DNA from: Metabacillus niabensis
Lineage (GTDB): Bacteria; Bacillota; Bacilli; Bacillales; Bacillaceae
Assembly (NCBI RefSeq): GCF_020524345.1
Contig: NZ_JAIVLH010000002.1
Coordinates: 360,960-424,959 of the forward strand
Reading direction: 5' to 3'
DNA length: 64,000 nt
Below are positions 17,117 through 26,755 of this stretch, piece by piece. The notes beneath the pieces were generated by a model. The model saw nothing but the letters and a program-made list of their open reading frames with translations. It did not search any database and was not told the origin of the DNA. The position numbers and the translations under genes were made by a program. Position 1 is the first letter of the stretch. Each line of letters begins with the position of its first letter.

Positions 17117-18541
17117 ATGTGGTTTCAAGTGGATCGAACTATTAGCAAAACGTTAACACAGCAGGTGTATGAACAACTGCGACAACACATCTTAAATGGA
17201 GATTTAAAGACGAACGAGAAATTGCCATCTACAAGAGAACTAGCCAATTTACTAGGAGTATCCAGAAATATTTGTTTAGATGTTTACGACCAATTGGCTG
17301 CAGAAGGCTATTTAATCGTACGTCCTAAATCGGGAAGCTTTGTTGCTCCGGGTTCACTCTTTCAAAAAAATAAAGTCAATCAACAAATCAATAATAAGGA
17401 GCAGTTTTCGGAGGCCCCACAGGATATGATTGATTTCAAAGCAGCAACTCCAGCGATGGATCATTTCCCTCGTAAAATATGGGGACGACTTGCAAAGGAT
17501 GTATGTGAAGGCTCACCAGAAACAATTTTCGGTTATCAATCTGCTGAAGGCATACTGTCATTACGAGAAGAGATTTCTCGTTATATCTTTAGAACGAGAG
17601 GTGTCCGCAGTGAGCCTCATCAAGTGATCATTACCTCGGGAGCAACGCAAGCCCTGTTTTTACTCACTGAGCTGCTCATTCAAAATAACAAACTCGTTGC
17701 GGTGGAAGATCCCGTGACAGATGAAATGCGAACAATTTTCTCATACGCCGGTGCCAGTCTTTGCCCTATTCCTGTAGATGAGAAAGGCATCAATCCAGAA
17801 GGTTTATCTCAAGAAAATCCACCGGCATTCATTTTTATCCTTCCCTCACACCAGTTTCCAATGGGAGTTACCTTAACCATTCAAAGACGTATTCAGTTAA
17901 TTCATTATGCACGGCAGCATAACTGCTATATTGTGGAGGATGATTATGATAGTGAATTTACCTATGAAGGTACTCCTGTTCATTCGGTTCAGGGACTTGA
18001 TCCGGAGAAGGTGATCTATGTTGGTACCTTTAGTAAAATACTTTCACCAGGTTTACGAATTGGATATGTTGTTTTACCACAAGACCTCATTGAACCTTTT
18101 AAAAAAATGAAATGGTATACCGACCGTCATCACTCTTCCCTAGAGCAGTTGATTCTTACTAGATTTATGAGTGAAGGTCATTTTGATCGACATATTCGTA
18201 AGATGAAACGAATTTATAAACAAAGACGCGAGGCCCTGGTAAATAGTTTAAAAAGCCAATTTCCTGACTGTGTCATTTTAGGACATGCAGCAGGAATGCA
18301 TTTAGTGGTGGAAATACCTCAAGTCGACTATCATCAGTCATTAATGAATTGGATTCAAAAATATAGAGTCAAAATATATTCTGTAGACCAATATTCACTC
18401 GTTAATAAGATTCACAGCAATAAAATTGTGCTCGGTTACGGAAGTCTATCAATAGAAAAAATAGAAGAAGGCATCAGGAGACTTAAAGAAGCGATTGATA
18501 GTTATATGGAATATACAACAAAAAAGAGAATCAACAAGTGA
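17117..18541 (+). CDS. MocR/PdxR-type GntR regulator with aminotransferase domain
   Basis: 474 residues. The N-terminal GntR winged helix (about 1-75: LTQQVYEQLRQHILNGDLK, LPSTRELANLLGVSRNICLDVYDQL) is joined by a linker to a fold-type I aminotransferase domain (about 115-465). The PLP-lysine motif is GTFSKILSPGLRIGYVV. A conserved DDYDSEF precedes it. Such proteins bind PLP and an amino compound to switch transcription, rather than catalyse transamination. It starts at ATG 17117 behind GTGGAGGG. The divergent racemase gene and paired GTACT motifs suggest an amino-acid or D-amino-acid signal. Confidence 0.92.
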   Translation: MWFQVDRTISKTLTQQVYEQLRQHILNGDLKTNEKLPSTRELANLLGVSRNICLDVYDQLAAEGYLIVRPKSGSFVAPGSLFQKNKVNQQINNKEQFSEAPQDMIDFKAATPAMDHFPRKIWGRLAKDVCEGSPETIFGYQSAEGILSLREEISRYIFRTRGVRSEPHQVIITSGATQALFLLTELLIQNNKLVAVEDPVTDEMRTIFSYAGASLCPIPVDEKGINPEGLSQENPPAFIFILPSHQFPMGVTLTIQRRIQLIHYARQHNCYIVEDDYDSEFTYEGTPVHSVQGLDPEKVIYVGTFSKILSPGLRIGYVVLPQDLIEPFKKMKWYTDRHHSSLEQLILTRFMSEGHFDRHIRKMKRIYKQRREALVNSLKSQFPDCVILGHAAGMHLVVEIPQVDYHQSLMNWIQKYRVKIYSVDQYSLVNKIHSNKIVLGYGSLSIEKIEEGIRRLKEAIDSYMEYTTKKRINK

Positions 18542-19168
18542 ACGATAATATCCTAGGTTTTTGGCCATTCAAGGTTCTCTACAATAAACGCTTTTAGTTT
18601 CATTCCTATGACAATAAAAGTAGAACGAACACAATTAAAATGAAACTACAATAAGTATATGTTTTTTCCCCATTCCTAAATTTGAATACTAGTAACAAAT
18701 ACGCTTTCCATCCCAATTAAGAGGTGCTTTTTGTCCTTCAGATTTATAGGCAAAGGGAATATTTCAATAAAAATTGTCCTTTTCGTAAAAACAAGTCATA
18801 TTCTTGACAATATTATTTACGGTGGTTATTGTTGAAAAAATTCCGGGTAATTAGTCCTGTTCTAAAAGTAATTACACTTTTTGAGAAAGAGCTCATAGTG
18901 AAACTGTGAACTTTCTCAAAAAAGGCATTATCATACTTCTATGTGTTGACAGGAATAGCAAGTCAATTCAACACTTTTTATCACCTTAACAAAAAATGAC
19001 CTTGTTATTATTTCAAGGCCATAATGTAAAGGATTGAATATATAAAGTTACTATATTTTTTGTACACAAAAATTTTCTCTAATTAAGAAAATCCTGAACT
19101 ACCTTTTTCTACACAGTATTCTTAATAGCTGACTTGAATGAGCACGTGTATGAATTGTTGGATTGTTT
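18542..19168. other. Intergenic region with one strong hairpin
   Basis: About 630 bp with no supportable gene. It contains the hairpin at 18878-18922 and a weaker CCTTG/CAAGG hairpin near 19002-19022 that may end the mannan operon. Nothing else is recognisable. Confidence 0.5.
18878..18922. terminator. Terminator-like hairpin
   Basis: A 12-bp stem (TTTTTGAGAAAG with CTTTCTCAAAAA) has inner pairing TCATAGT/ACTGTGA. A-/T-runs on both sides allow termination either way. It lies 340 bp after the MocR gene. Confidence 0.45.
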
Positions 19169-20245
19169 TCAACTTTTAATAAGGCCTTGTCGTTCAAGTA
19201 TTGCCAAGCATTCATATAGGAATACACCGCTTAACTGGATGCTTAAATCAATGCCTTCAGTTAAGTCAGGCTGTTCACTCCACAGATGATTGAAAATAGT
19301 TTTATCTGAGTTTGTACCTTTCTCCCAAAGTGTTTCCGCATTTCTCTCAAAATAAGTGCGGATTGCTTCTGTTTTTTCTGGTGCTGCTTTCATTAACTCA
19401 GTAAAATAGCGAACCATAATACCTTTAAACAATCCACCGTCACCGTTACCTTCACTTTTCAACACGTTATTCGTTTGGTCGTGTAGTTTTTCGATTGCAA
19501 AATGAGCTGTCTTAAGCGCTTTTTCTAAGTATTGGTCGTCATTTGTAATCCGATACAGTTCAACTGCTCCACCTACATACACTCCTTGGCAATACGTGAA
19601 TTCCCAGTCGGTATCGATTTGTCCATCACCAAGACGATTAATCCCGTCCATGACAAAGCCAGTTTCTTTATCGATTAGATTATCATCCAGCCAAGTAAAG
19701 ATCTTTTTTGCGAATTCAAGATCTTCTTCATTTCCAAACTCTTTATATAATCGAGCAGCCAAAATGATTGCAGGGCCATTGGCTGGTGTATTTTTATAAC
19801 CAAGCTGCTCTTTATGCCAGGCGATCCCGCCACCCATTTGATTATTACAGCCTGTCTTAATATCATTCCATAGAATTTGTACATCTTTTATATAAGCATC
19901 GTTTTTCGTAACTTGATAGGCTCGAAGTAATGCAAGTGCTAACCATTCCATATCATCGTATAAAAGATTTGTCGGCTGTCCACCGTTCCGGAACAAAAGC
20001 CCGTTATATTCTTTTTCAATATATGCTGTAAGCTCCTCATCATTAGTCCGACTATATGCGTCTATTAAACTATCAATCGCATGTGCATACCACCAATAAT
20101 GAAACGTCAAATTACATCGGTTATCCGGATTAGGGAAATGATTGTTAAACATATTTAAATGATGATTCCAGTAATTTTGGAGCAAGCTGTTAAACGCTTC
20201 CTGCGCTCGAGTTACCCATTTCGTAGTTTTATTGGCTGTGTTCAT
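19169..20245 (-). CDS. GH76 glycosidase, cytosolic (alpha-1,6-mannanase family)
   Basis: 358 residues of GH76, the endo-alpha-1,6-mannanase family with an (alpha/alpha)6 fold. The tandem catalytic aspartates are Asp97-Asp98 in LLYDDMEWLAL. Further family marks are FHYWWYAHAIDSLID, GGGIAWHK, NTPANGPAIILAARL and DWEFTYCQGVYVG. There is no signal peptide, so it should act in the cytosol on imported manno-oligosaccharides, unlike the secreted GH76 in this locus. It is the last gene of the mannan operon. Confidence 0.9.
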   Translation of the reverse strand: MNTANKTTKWVTRAQEAFNSLLQNYWNHHLNMFNNHFPNPDNRCNLTFHYWWYAHAIDSLIDAYSRTNDEELTAYIEKEYNGLLFRNGGQPTNLLYDDMEWLALALLRAYQVTKNDAYIKDVQILWNDIKTGCNNQMGGGIAWHKEQLGYKNTPANGPAIILAARLYKEFGNEEDLEFAKKIFTWLDDNLIDKETGFVMDGINRLGDGQIDTDWEFTYCQGVYVGGAVELYRITNDDQYLEKALKTAHFAIEKLHDQTNNVLKSEGNGDGGLFKGIMVRYFTELMKAAPEKTEAIRTYFERNAETLWEKGTNSDKTIFNHLWSEQPDLTEGIDLSIQLSGVFLYECLAILERQGLIKS

Positions 20246-20353
20246 TGTGACCTCTCCATTCTATAAGAAGGTGGTTATATATCCTGCAAATTTGACTATA
20301 TTTGACTATGCTTCTACTAGGATCTATTTTATGTCGGGTACCACATCAATTCA

Positions 20354-21175
20354 TCATAAGTACGTCTGCTTCATTTTCTCCAACCCATACCGGGCGGCTT
20401 CCAAAGCAGATTGGTTGTGATAGTTTTCGATAAACAGTTCCAATGACAAATAACCGTTGTAATTCATCTTCTCTAAGTAATTCGCTACCTCTGCAGTCGG
20501 TGCAATCCCATCACCTGGGAACACACGATCTTTGTCGGTAATTGATTTCCGCGTCGGGTGTGCTGGATAATCGTTCACGTGGAAAATTCCGATGTGTTCA
20601 GATTTAAGATAAGCAAGACCACTAAAATGGCTTCCGCCCGTATACATATGAAATGGATCGAGCAATAGCTTTACGTCCGGGAGACCACTTTCAAGTGCGA
20701 TAAACATGGCCTCACTTAGAGTACTTAATTTGGGAGCTTTACCCCAGAATTCGAGGTATACGTCAATTCCAATTCGGTCTGCAAGCTCTGTTAATTCACT
20801 GAAATGCTGAGCGATCTTTTGTAATGGTAAGGCTGCCATGTCTCCACTTGGGGGTGCAGCAACAACCTTACATCCAATTTCTTTTAATAGTTTCATTTCC
20901 CGCTCTGCTTCTTTGAGTCCCTGCTGTCTTGTCCCTTCATCTGCATCCGACCATTTGAAAAAAGTAATCGCATTGACCACTTCAATGCCGCTCGCTTCAA
21001 TGCAGTTTATTAACTCCTTTATTGAACCTTCTTTCTCAAGATACTCCTGGATATCCTTTACCCATAACTCAATGCCATCGTATCCTGCATGTGCTGCTAC
21101 CTTGATTTGGTCGATTATATCTAGGTCAAATGGAAAAAGAGTTGAAGCATTTATAGAAAATTTAACGTCACGCAT
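20354..21175 (-). CDS. TIM-barrel sugar isomerase/epimerase-like protein (copy 2)
   Basis: 273 residues of the AP-endonuclease-2/xylose-isomerase-like TIM barrel. Candidate metal ligands are the Glu in VYLEFWG, Asp and His in LLLDPFHMYTGG, His in GIFHVNDYP and Glu in GYLSLELF. This fold covers sugar isomerases, epimerases, inosose dehydratases and lyases or hydrolases of 3-keto-glycosides. It is encoded directly after a Gfo/Idh/MocA oxidoreductase within the mannan operon, which makes a role after sugar oxidation plausible. The reaction cannot be specified. Confidence 0.8.
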   Translation of the reverse strand: MRDVKFSINASTLFPFDLDIIDQIKVAAHAGYDGIELWVKDIQEYLEKEGSIKELINCIEASGIEVVNAITFFKWSDADEGTRQQGLKEAEREMKLLKEIGCKVVAAPPSGDMAALPLQKIAQHFSELTELADRIGIDVYLEFWGKAPKLSTLSEAMFIALESGLPDVKLLLDPFHMYTGGSHFSGLAYLKSEHIGIFHVNDYPAHPTRKSITDKDRVFPGDGIAPTAEVANYLEKMNYNGYLSLELFIENYHNQSALEAARYGLEKMKQTYL

Positions 21176-21230
21176 TTAATTCACCCTTTTGTAGAAACTT
21201 ATGGTTTTTGAAATGGGTTGTTTGTATTTA

Positions 21231-22283
21231 TTACTCAACATCAACCGTTCGACCTTCACGGCTACTCACAAGCGCCAGTTCAATTAACTTAATCGCCATC
21301 TTCGCCTCCTCAGGTTTTACGATCAGCTCGGCACGGCCAGTAATTGTATCATAAATATTTTGATAGTACGCTTGGTATGCACCGGCAACTGTTTCAACGG
21401 TACCTACAACATGAAGATTATTCATCACTGTGTTCAAAGTGCCCCACATTTCTTGTGATTCCTTGCCCCACTCATTTTCAGCAGGTGAGCGTCCTGCTAT
21501 TAACGCTTGTTCCTGGGGGTCATTTCCGAACTTCATAAACGAACCCTTTGTGCCATGCACGACATAACGTGGACTAGGCTCTCTGGCCAGAACTGTGGAT
21601 TTTATGGTAACGCTCAAGTCATGCCGATATCCTAGTGTTACATCAAAGTAATCATCTGCTTTTGTATCTGCCCTCAAGGACCGGACTTCTGCACGGATTT
21701 TGTCCGGTTTTCCAAATAGGCAGAGAACTTGATCAAAAAAGTGCACTCCAAGATCATAGAGCACCCCAGAGCCAAGTGCATGGCTGTCACGCCATTTATT
21801 AGGATTTGCATCCGGGATAAACCGGTCCCAGCGAAACACGGCTTCTTTTACATCGCCCAACATTCCGCCATCTAAGAGTCGTCTCAACGTCATAAAATCT
21901 CCATCCCAACGGCGGTTGTGGAAGACGCTTAAAACTTTTCCTTGCTTCTTTGCCAATTGTGTTAACTCATCTGCTTCAGCCGAGGTTGTTGTAAACGGTT
22001 TTTCCACCACAACATGTTTCCCTGCAAGCAATGCGTCACGTACAAATTTCACATGATCAGTGCTCGGCGTTGCTACGACAACCAAATCTATCGCTTCATC
22101 CTGATAGAGGTCGTCGACATGAGTGACGACCTCTACCTCAGGATAACGCTCGTTTGCGCTCGTGCTGCTGCGCTGAACGATTTTTGTTAATTGTAAATTT
22201 GGTAAGCTTGTAATAACCGGTGCATGAAACGTCTTTGATGCAAATCCGTAACCGATTATGCCAACTCGAAGTTTTTCGTCCAT
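21231..22283 (-). CDS. Gfo/Idh/MocA oxidoreductase (copy 2)
   Basis: 350 residues. The N-terminal Rossmann domain begins RVGIIGYGFASKTFHAPVI, and the catalytic lysine lies in VVVEKPFTT (EKP motif, about residue 97). The C-terminal domain carries YDLGVHFFDQ with the conserved histidine. These NAD(P)-dependent enzymes oxidise a ring hydroxyl of sugars, glycosides or inositols. The closest well-known relatives by layout are the scyllo-inositol dehydrogenase/YvaA-like proteins. It sits between the two TIM-barrel genes. Confidence 0.85.
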   Translation of the reverse strand: MDEKLRVGIIGYGFASKTFHAPVITSLPNLQLTKIVQRSSTSANERYPEVEVVTHVDDLYQDEAIDLVVVATPSTDHVKFVRDALLAGKHVVVEKPFTTTSAEADELTQLAKKQGKVLSVFHNRRWDGDFMTLRRLLDGGMLGDVKEAVFRWDRFIPDANPNKWRDSHALGSGVLYDLGVHFFDQVLCLFGKPDKIRAEVRSLRADTKADDYFDVTLGYRHDLSVTIKSTVLAREPSPRYVVHGTKGSFMKFGNDPQEQALIAGRSPAENEWGKESQEMWGTLNTVMNNLHVVGTVETVAGAYQAYYQNIYDTITGRAELIVKPEEAKMAIKLIELALVSSREGRTVDVE

Positions 22284-22312
22284 CGATTCACCCCTTGTAA
22301 AGTTAGAATCTA

Positions 22313-23182
22313 TTATTTAACGTATCTGCGCAAATGCTCCGCAGCTTTCACGATCCCTTGTTGCTCGGCTTCAAGTGAACCCCAATAGCGGTGATCTTCT
22401 AATTCAATACTGATCGATCCATTGTAGCCCAACTGTTGTAAACGGATAGCAACTTTTCCCCAGTCAACTTCCCCGTGGCCTGGGATTGTGTATCGCCAAG
22501 AGCCTTCTGAGAATAAGTATTTTTCAGTGAAAGTAGACTGCAGCACACCACATTCATACAGATCATCTGTTAACATTTCAGTGTCCTTGCCGTGGCAGTG
22601 ATTCACTCGTTCCCCGAACTCAGATAACACGCGGATATAGTCAATGCCTAAACGGACCAAATGTGATGGATCATACGTCATTCCAAAGTGCTTCGATGGG
22701 ATCGTATTGAACATTGCCCTTAATGTTTCCGGCGTACAGCCTAGTGTTGGATAATATGGTGCCGGCCCTGGCCAGCCTTCAATGGCAATGTATAACCCAT
22801 TTTGTTCAGCATGTTGAATAATTTCAGGAAACGTTTCTTTCCAAATCCCGAAAGAATCTTTTCGCGGCAGTGTGTGATCCTCAGGAACAAGACACATGAA
22901 CAGTACTCGGCCGCCTAATGCCGCGATGTCTGTCATCTGTTTTTTCACACTGTCAATTGCATCTGAACGGCGCTTTTCATCTAAACTGAAAAGCTGACCA
23001 ACCTGTGCAACATCAACAGTTCCGATCCCAACACCTGCCTTCTCACAGGCAGCTATTACTTCCGGTGTAAGCCGGGAGACATCAAGTGTGTCCAATCCGA
23101 CTTCCGCTGCCCAGCTTGCAACTTTTCCAATTCCTTCACTTCCGATTTTTGGTGGAATCCGCATCCCTATATTAAAATTCAT
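22313..23182 (-). CDS. TIM-barrel sugar isomerase/epimerase-like protein (copy 1)
   Basis: 289 residues of the same TIM-barrel superfamily as the second copy but clearly diverged. Candidate metal ligands are Glu in YIAIEGWPGP, Asp and His in TYDPSHLVRLG, His in NHCHGKDTE and Glu in ISIELEDHRYWG. It follows AAGGAGG and the first Gfo/Idh/MocA gene. The superfamily includes isomerases, epimerases, dehydratases and 3-keto-glycoside lyases, so a step acting on an oxidised mannoside is a reasonable inference, not a demonstrated function. Confidence 0.8.
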   Translation of the reverse strand: MNFNIGMRIPPKIGSEGIGKVASWAAEVGLDTLDVSRLTPEVIAACEKAGVGIGTVDVAQVGQLFSLDEKRRSDAIDSVKKQMTDIAALGGRVLFMCLVPEDHTLPRKDSFGIWKETFPEIIQHAEQNGLYIAIEGWPGPAPYYPTLGCTPETLRAMFNTIPSKHFGMTYDPSHLVRLGIDYIRVLSEFGERVNHCHGKDTEMLTDDLYECGVLQSTFTEKYLFSEGSWRYTIPGHGEVDWGKVAIRLQQLGYNGSISIELEDHRYWGSLEAEQQGIVKAAEHLRRYVK

Positions 23183-23199
23183 GTAATCAACTTCCTCCT

Positions 23200-24168
23200 T
23201 TAGTAAGGCTTGTAGCCAACTGATTCATAAACCATTTCCGAAAACTTAACAACCTTTAAAGCAAATTCTCCTGGCACCTGTATATCACCATCTCCACGGA
23301 TCGCATCTATGAAGCTTTTGTCTTGGTTCGTTGTTGCCTTAGGTAATTCCGGAACGATTGGTTCTTCTCCTGTTAAATGAAGGGTAATTTTATCGTTGTC
23401 ATAAAAAATGGCTCCCTTTTCACCGCAGAATACGTATGTTTCATGCCAAGCCGGTGAGTAACCGACAAGGTTTAAACCGGCAACCGCACCTTCTTTAAAT
23501 CGAATCGATGTGAATGTATCGATTTCTACCGGTGCCCCTTGCTTAGAAAGCTGTGCCGTTACTTCAACTGGTGTTAATCCTGTCGTCCAAAGCAAAACAT
23601 CGATTATATGGCTGCCGGAGTCCATTAAAAATCCTCCTCCAGATAATTTTGGATCCTTGCGCCATGAATACGTGTCGTTCGAACCGTTCCACCATTGCTG
23701 GTACAATGAGGCTGTAACAGATGTAACCTTTCCGATTTTTCCGGCAGCGATTGTATCGTGAATATAAATGAATTCCGGCTGAAAATGGCGTTGGTATGAC
23801 ACTTGCATGATCATTCCTGTTCGCTTGGCCGTTTCAATTAATTGCTCAGCCTCATGTGATGAACAAGTCATCGGTTTTTCGATCAACACGTGTAAGCCCT
23901 TCTCCAAAACCGCTGTTGCTTGTTCAAAGTGCAAAGTATGTGGTGAACAGATTACAACTCCATCCAATTCTGCTTGGTCGAGCATGTCGCGGTATTCTGT
24001 ATATTGCTGGACATTTTCTATTCCCGCTTTTTCAATAAATCTGGCCCTTGCGTCAGGACTCACATCCGTTATCGCTGTAATTTCCACATTTTCAAGTTCC
24101 AGCAGCTGCTCTGCATGCACTTGAGCCATGCCACCTGTCCCGATAAATCCAATTCGAATCGTTTTCAA
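23200..24168 (-). CDS. Gfo/Idh/MocA oxidoreductase (copy 1)
   Basis: About 322 residues. The NAD-binding N-terminus is IRIGFIGTGGMAQVHAEQL, the EKP motif is VLIEKPMTC (about residue 96), and the conserved C-domain histidine is in MDSGSHIIDV. I prefer the TTG at 24168, eight bases after GGAG; a GTG at 24177 is possible. It belongs to the sugar/inositol dehydrogenase superfamily. With its neighbour TIM-barrel gene it forms the first of two oxidoreductase/TIM-barrel pairs in the mannan operon. Confidence 0.85.
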   Translation of the reverse strand: MKTIRIGFIGTGGMAQVHAEQLLELENVEITAITDVSPDARARFIEKAGIENVQQYTEYRDMLDQAELDGVVICSPHTLHFEQATAVLEKGLHVLIEKPMTCSSHEAEQLIETAKRTGMIMQVSYQRHFQPEFIYIHDTIAAGKIGKVTSVTASLYQQWWNGSNDTYSWRKDPKLSGGGFLMDSGSHIIDVLLWTTGLTPVEVTAQLSKQGAPVEIDTFTSIRFKEGAVAGLNLVGYSPAWHETYVFCGEKGAIFYDNDKITLHLTGEEPIVPELPKATTNQDKSFIDAIRGDGDIQVPGEFALKVVKFSEMVYESVGYKPY

Positions 24169-24231
24169 CCGTCCCACTCCATTTCCAATACCAGTTTATG
24201 AATTGACTAATTTCTTCAAATTGTCGTTCTG

Positions 24232-26040
24232 TTATTTTAATATTCTGTCTACTAGATGTTGAAGTTCTCCATAAGCAACATCGTTGACATGACCCTGTTT
24301 CTGCCCTTTTTGTAAATGCTTTTCAAAGTCTTCAAGATGTTTAAGTGCCTGCTCAAAGTTCCTTTTGCCTAGATGGTGTTCTACTTGTTTGATACGATTG
24401 CTAAGTTTTTTCACAACAGATTTCTCCAATTTACCATCTGCTGCAAAAGTATTAACTTCAATTGCTAGCACATCACATAAACTGTCAAACATAATTGGCT
24501 CGAGTTCAGCTGCATGCTCCATCAGCATAACGCCGCTTAATTGCTGACTAAGCTCAACAGGGGTATTAATTGCACCTTCCCATGATGATCCAAACAAAAT
24601 TACCGGCTCTTCCTTTGTTTGATTCCAAACACTTTTGGCATTTTTAATGATCCATTCAGCCAGATCGACTTGAGATTCGTCTGCTTTTACTAGCTCTGTT
24701 ACGTAACGGACCAGAATTCCTTTAAATAATCCACCGTCACCAGAGCCACCTTCATAGATGATTCTGTTGTGATTGGAGAATCGTTCTTTTGTCGTTTCAG
24801 CCGTCTTAACGGCAGCATCAAGGTACTGCTGTTCACCTGTTAACTTAAAAAGCTCAACCGATGCCCCGATATAGACACCTTGGTTATACGTGAATTCCCA
24901 GCCTTTATCGATAGTTCCATCACCTGTCCGGTTAATGCCATCCCAGACTAAGCCGTTTTCAGGATCCACTAATGTGTTTTGGTGCCAGTTATAGATTTTC
25001 TTTGCCCATTCTAAATCTTCTTCTTTTCCATATTGCTCAAATAAGCGTACGGCAAGAATGACTGCTGGTGCGTTTGATGGTGTATTTTTGTAATCCAGTT
25101 GGAATTTGTTCCACGCGATTCCGCCGCCAAATTCCTCACTCCAGCCAGTTTTAATGTCTTCCCATAGTGTAAACACCGCTTGTTCATGCTCCGGATTATC
25201 TGTGTAGCTGTACAAACGTTGAAGAGCAAGTGCCATCCACAACATATCATCATAAAAATCGTTACGGATTTCACCGCCGTTTCGTGTTTTAACACCTTCA
25301 TATAAAGCTTGAGCTTTGTCGAGATACGCTTTATCACCTGATCGTTCATAACCGTCAATTAGCGTATCAATTCCATGTGCCTGCCACCAGTAATGGAAGC
25401 GATCATTCGTTTCGCTATCAGGATATTGATTATTGAACATGTTACGATCATTGTTCCAAAAGTTTTCAGTGAGCGATAATTGAGCCTGCTCAGCTTCTTT
25501 TTTTAATCCCCATGGCACTAGCTCTGTTTCACTTGGTTCTTTTACAGTCAGACTGTCATAGTTAAGCCAGTTCGTACTGCCTCTCGAAGAATCGAAGCCA
25601 AGAGTTATCGTATTTTTTCCAGCAGTTAAGCTGATGTCGTTAACATTCGCAGTCTGCCAGTTACCCCAGCTTCCTGTTCCAGAAAAACGTACTTGATCAA
25701 CAATTTCTTCCCCATTTACTTCAAGATAGCGGGTAGCAGAGCCTGCACCACCAGCATATTTAAATACCAGCGTGTAACTGCCATCACTAGGTACATTCAC
25801 TTCGACATCGACTTTTTGGCCATCTCTGTTCCAGCCGGCAACATAGCCTTCACCGAAATAACCTGCTTCCGAATTTTCTGTTCCGACGTTATATAACGTT
25901 CCTTGTGCTGCATCATACTCCTCACTCCATAAGCTTGCAGCTTCAACCTGCTCTGAATTAAAAAGAGTTGTTACGAGTAATGAGAAAATCATCAATAGGA
26001 CTGCCGGCAAAACGGTCATTCCACGCCATTTAGTAAGCAT
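24232..26040 (-). CDS. Secreted CBM-GH76 endo-alpha-1,6-mannanase
   Basis: 602 residues. A signal peptide (1 to about 35, ending QVEAA) is followed by a CBM6/CBM35-type beta-sandwich (about 36-170). A GH76 catalytic domain follows (about 175-510), with DD in FYDDMLWMAL, FHYWWQAHGIDTLID and GGGIAWNKFQLDYKNTPSNAP. The C-terminal 85 residues (LCDVLAIEVNTFAADG...LSNRIKQVEHHL...) look like the FIMAH module seen at the ends of Bacillus secreted enzymes. It should cut the alpha-1,6-mannan backbone, e.g. of yeast cell walls, outside the cell. A near-perfect cre box lies just upstream of its gene. Confidence 0.92.
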   Translation of the reverse strand: MLTKWRGMTVLPAVLLMIFSLLVTTLFNSEQVEAASLWSEEYDAAQGTLYNVGTENSEAGYFGEGYVAGWNRDGQKVDVEVNVPSDGSYTLVFKYAGGAGSATRYLEVNGEEIVDQVRFSGTGSWGNWQTANVNDISLTAGKNTITLGFDSSRGSTNWLNYDSLTVKEPSETELVPWGLKKEAEQAQLSLTENFWNNDRNMFNNQYPDSETNDRFHYWWQAHGIDTLIDGYERSGDKAYLDKAQALYEGVKTRNGGEIRNDFYDDMLWMALALQRLYSYTDNPEHEQAVFTLWEDIKTGWSEEFGGGIAWNKFQLDYKNTPSNAPAVILAVRLFEQYGKEEDLEWAKKIYNWHQNTLVDPENGLVWDGINRTGDGTIDKGWEFTYNQGVYIGASVELFKLTGEQQYLDAAVKTAETTKERFSNHNRIIYEGGSGDGGLFKGILVRYVTELVKADESQVDLAEWIIKNAKSVWNQTKEEPVILFGSSWEGAINTPVELSQQLSGVMLMEHAAELEPIMFDSLCDVLAIEVNTFAADGKLEKSVVKKLSNRIKQVEHHLGKRNFEQALKHLEDFEKHLQKGQKQGHVNDVAYGELQHLVDRILK

Positions 26041-26066
26041 AATGTCACTCCTTTTTATAATTAAAA

Positions 26067-26080
26067 TATTAACGCTTTCA
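26067..26080 (-). promoter_or_regulatory. cre box before the secreted GH76 gene
   Basis: The minus strand reads TGAAAGCGTTAATA, 13 of 14 matches to TGWAANCGNTNWCA. It lies 27 bp upstream of the GH76 start, so this gene may have its own catabolite-controlled transcription. Confidence 0.65.
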
Positions 26081-26102
26081 ACTTGTTGGGCATATGAAAC
26101 TA

Positions 26103-26735
26103 TTAGACTTCTGATACCTGGTTACTAGTAACGGCTTTTTTTAACTCAAGCCGGCCATACTTCCTAAACACCGGTAATAATACGACCATCACAAAATAAG
26201 CAGAAACACTAACCATAAAGAACAAAAACAAGATTGGAAATGCAATCAAAATGCGAGAATAAAAGATTACTCCAAAATTGAGTGCAAATAGAGAAACCAA
26301 CACAAATGATACAACTGGGTGTCCTAGTGCAATGACACTTGATAGTTTTAGATGATTCAAAAATGATGCATGAAAATACGTAAATACAGGTAGCAGATAT
26401 AGGGATATCATGAAAACCAACACTGTCACTACAAAAATTGGTATGGCAAGTAGTACTGAGAAATGTACAGATTGGATCGCAAGTGAAATCAAGGCTATAT
26501 TTACAATCATGATCAAATAGCCGTAGGCATTAGCCTTGATAAAATTTTCCACATAGTAGTTCAGGAAAGAAGCGCCTATTCCCTTATGATTTCCTGTTTT
26601 TACATCCCGAGTCACCATTAACAAGGAAACTGTTGCTGGAAATAAGCCCAAGAAACCAAATCCGCATAATGTGAACAAAATCCATAAAAAATTCAATCCA
26701 GCTGCCTTTGCGATCCATTCCATCCATTTATACAT
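26103..26735 (-). CDS. YesL-like DUF624 membrane protein
   Basis: About 210 residues with five or so membrane segments. The start (MYKWMEWIAKAAGLNFLWILFTLCGFGFLGLFPAT) is the typical DUF624/YesL opening. Such proteins are encoded with sugar ABC importers in Bacillus, where their exact role is unknown. I start at ATG 26735, placed correctly after GAGGGTG; the GTG at 26744 overlaps that site. It follows the permease genes of the mannan importer. Confidence 0.85.
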   Translation of the reverse strand: MYKWMEWIAKAAGLNFLWILFTLCGFGFLGLFPATVSLLMVTRDVKTGNHKGIGASFLNYYVENFIKANAYGYLIMIVNIALISLAIQSVHFSVLLAIPIFVVTVLVFMISLYLLPVFTYFHASFLNHLKLSSVIALGHPVVSFVLVSLFALNFGVIFYSRILIAFPILFLFFMVSVSAYFVMVVLLPVFRKYGRLELKKAVTSNQVSEV

Positions 26736-26755
26736 CGTTTTCACCCTCTACCTAA

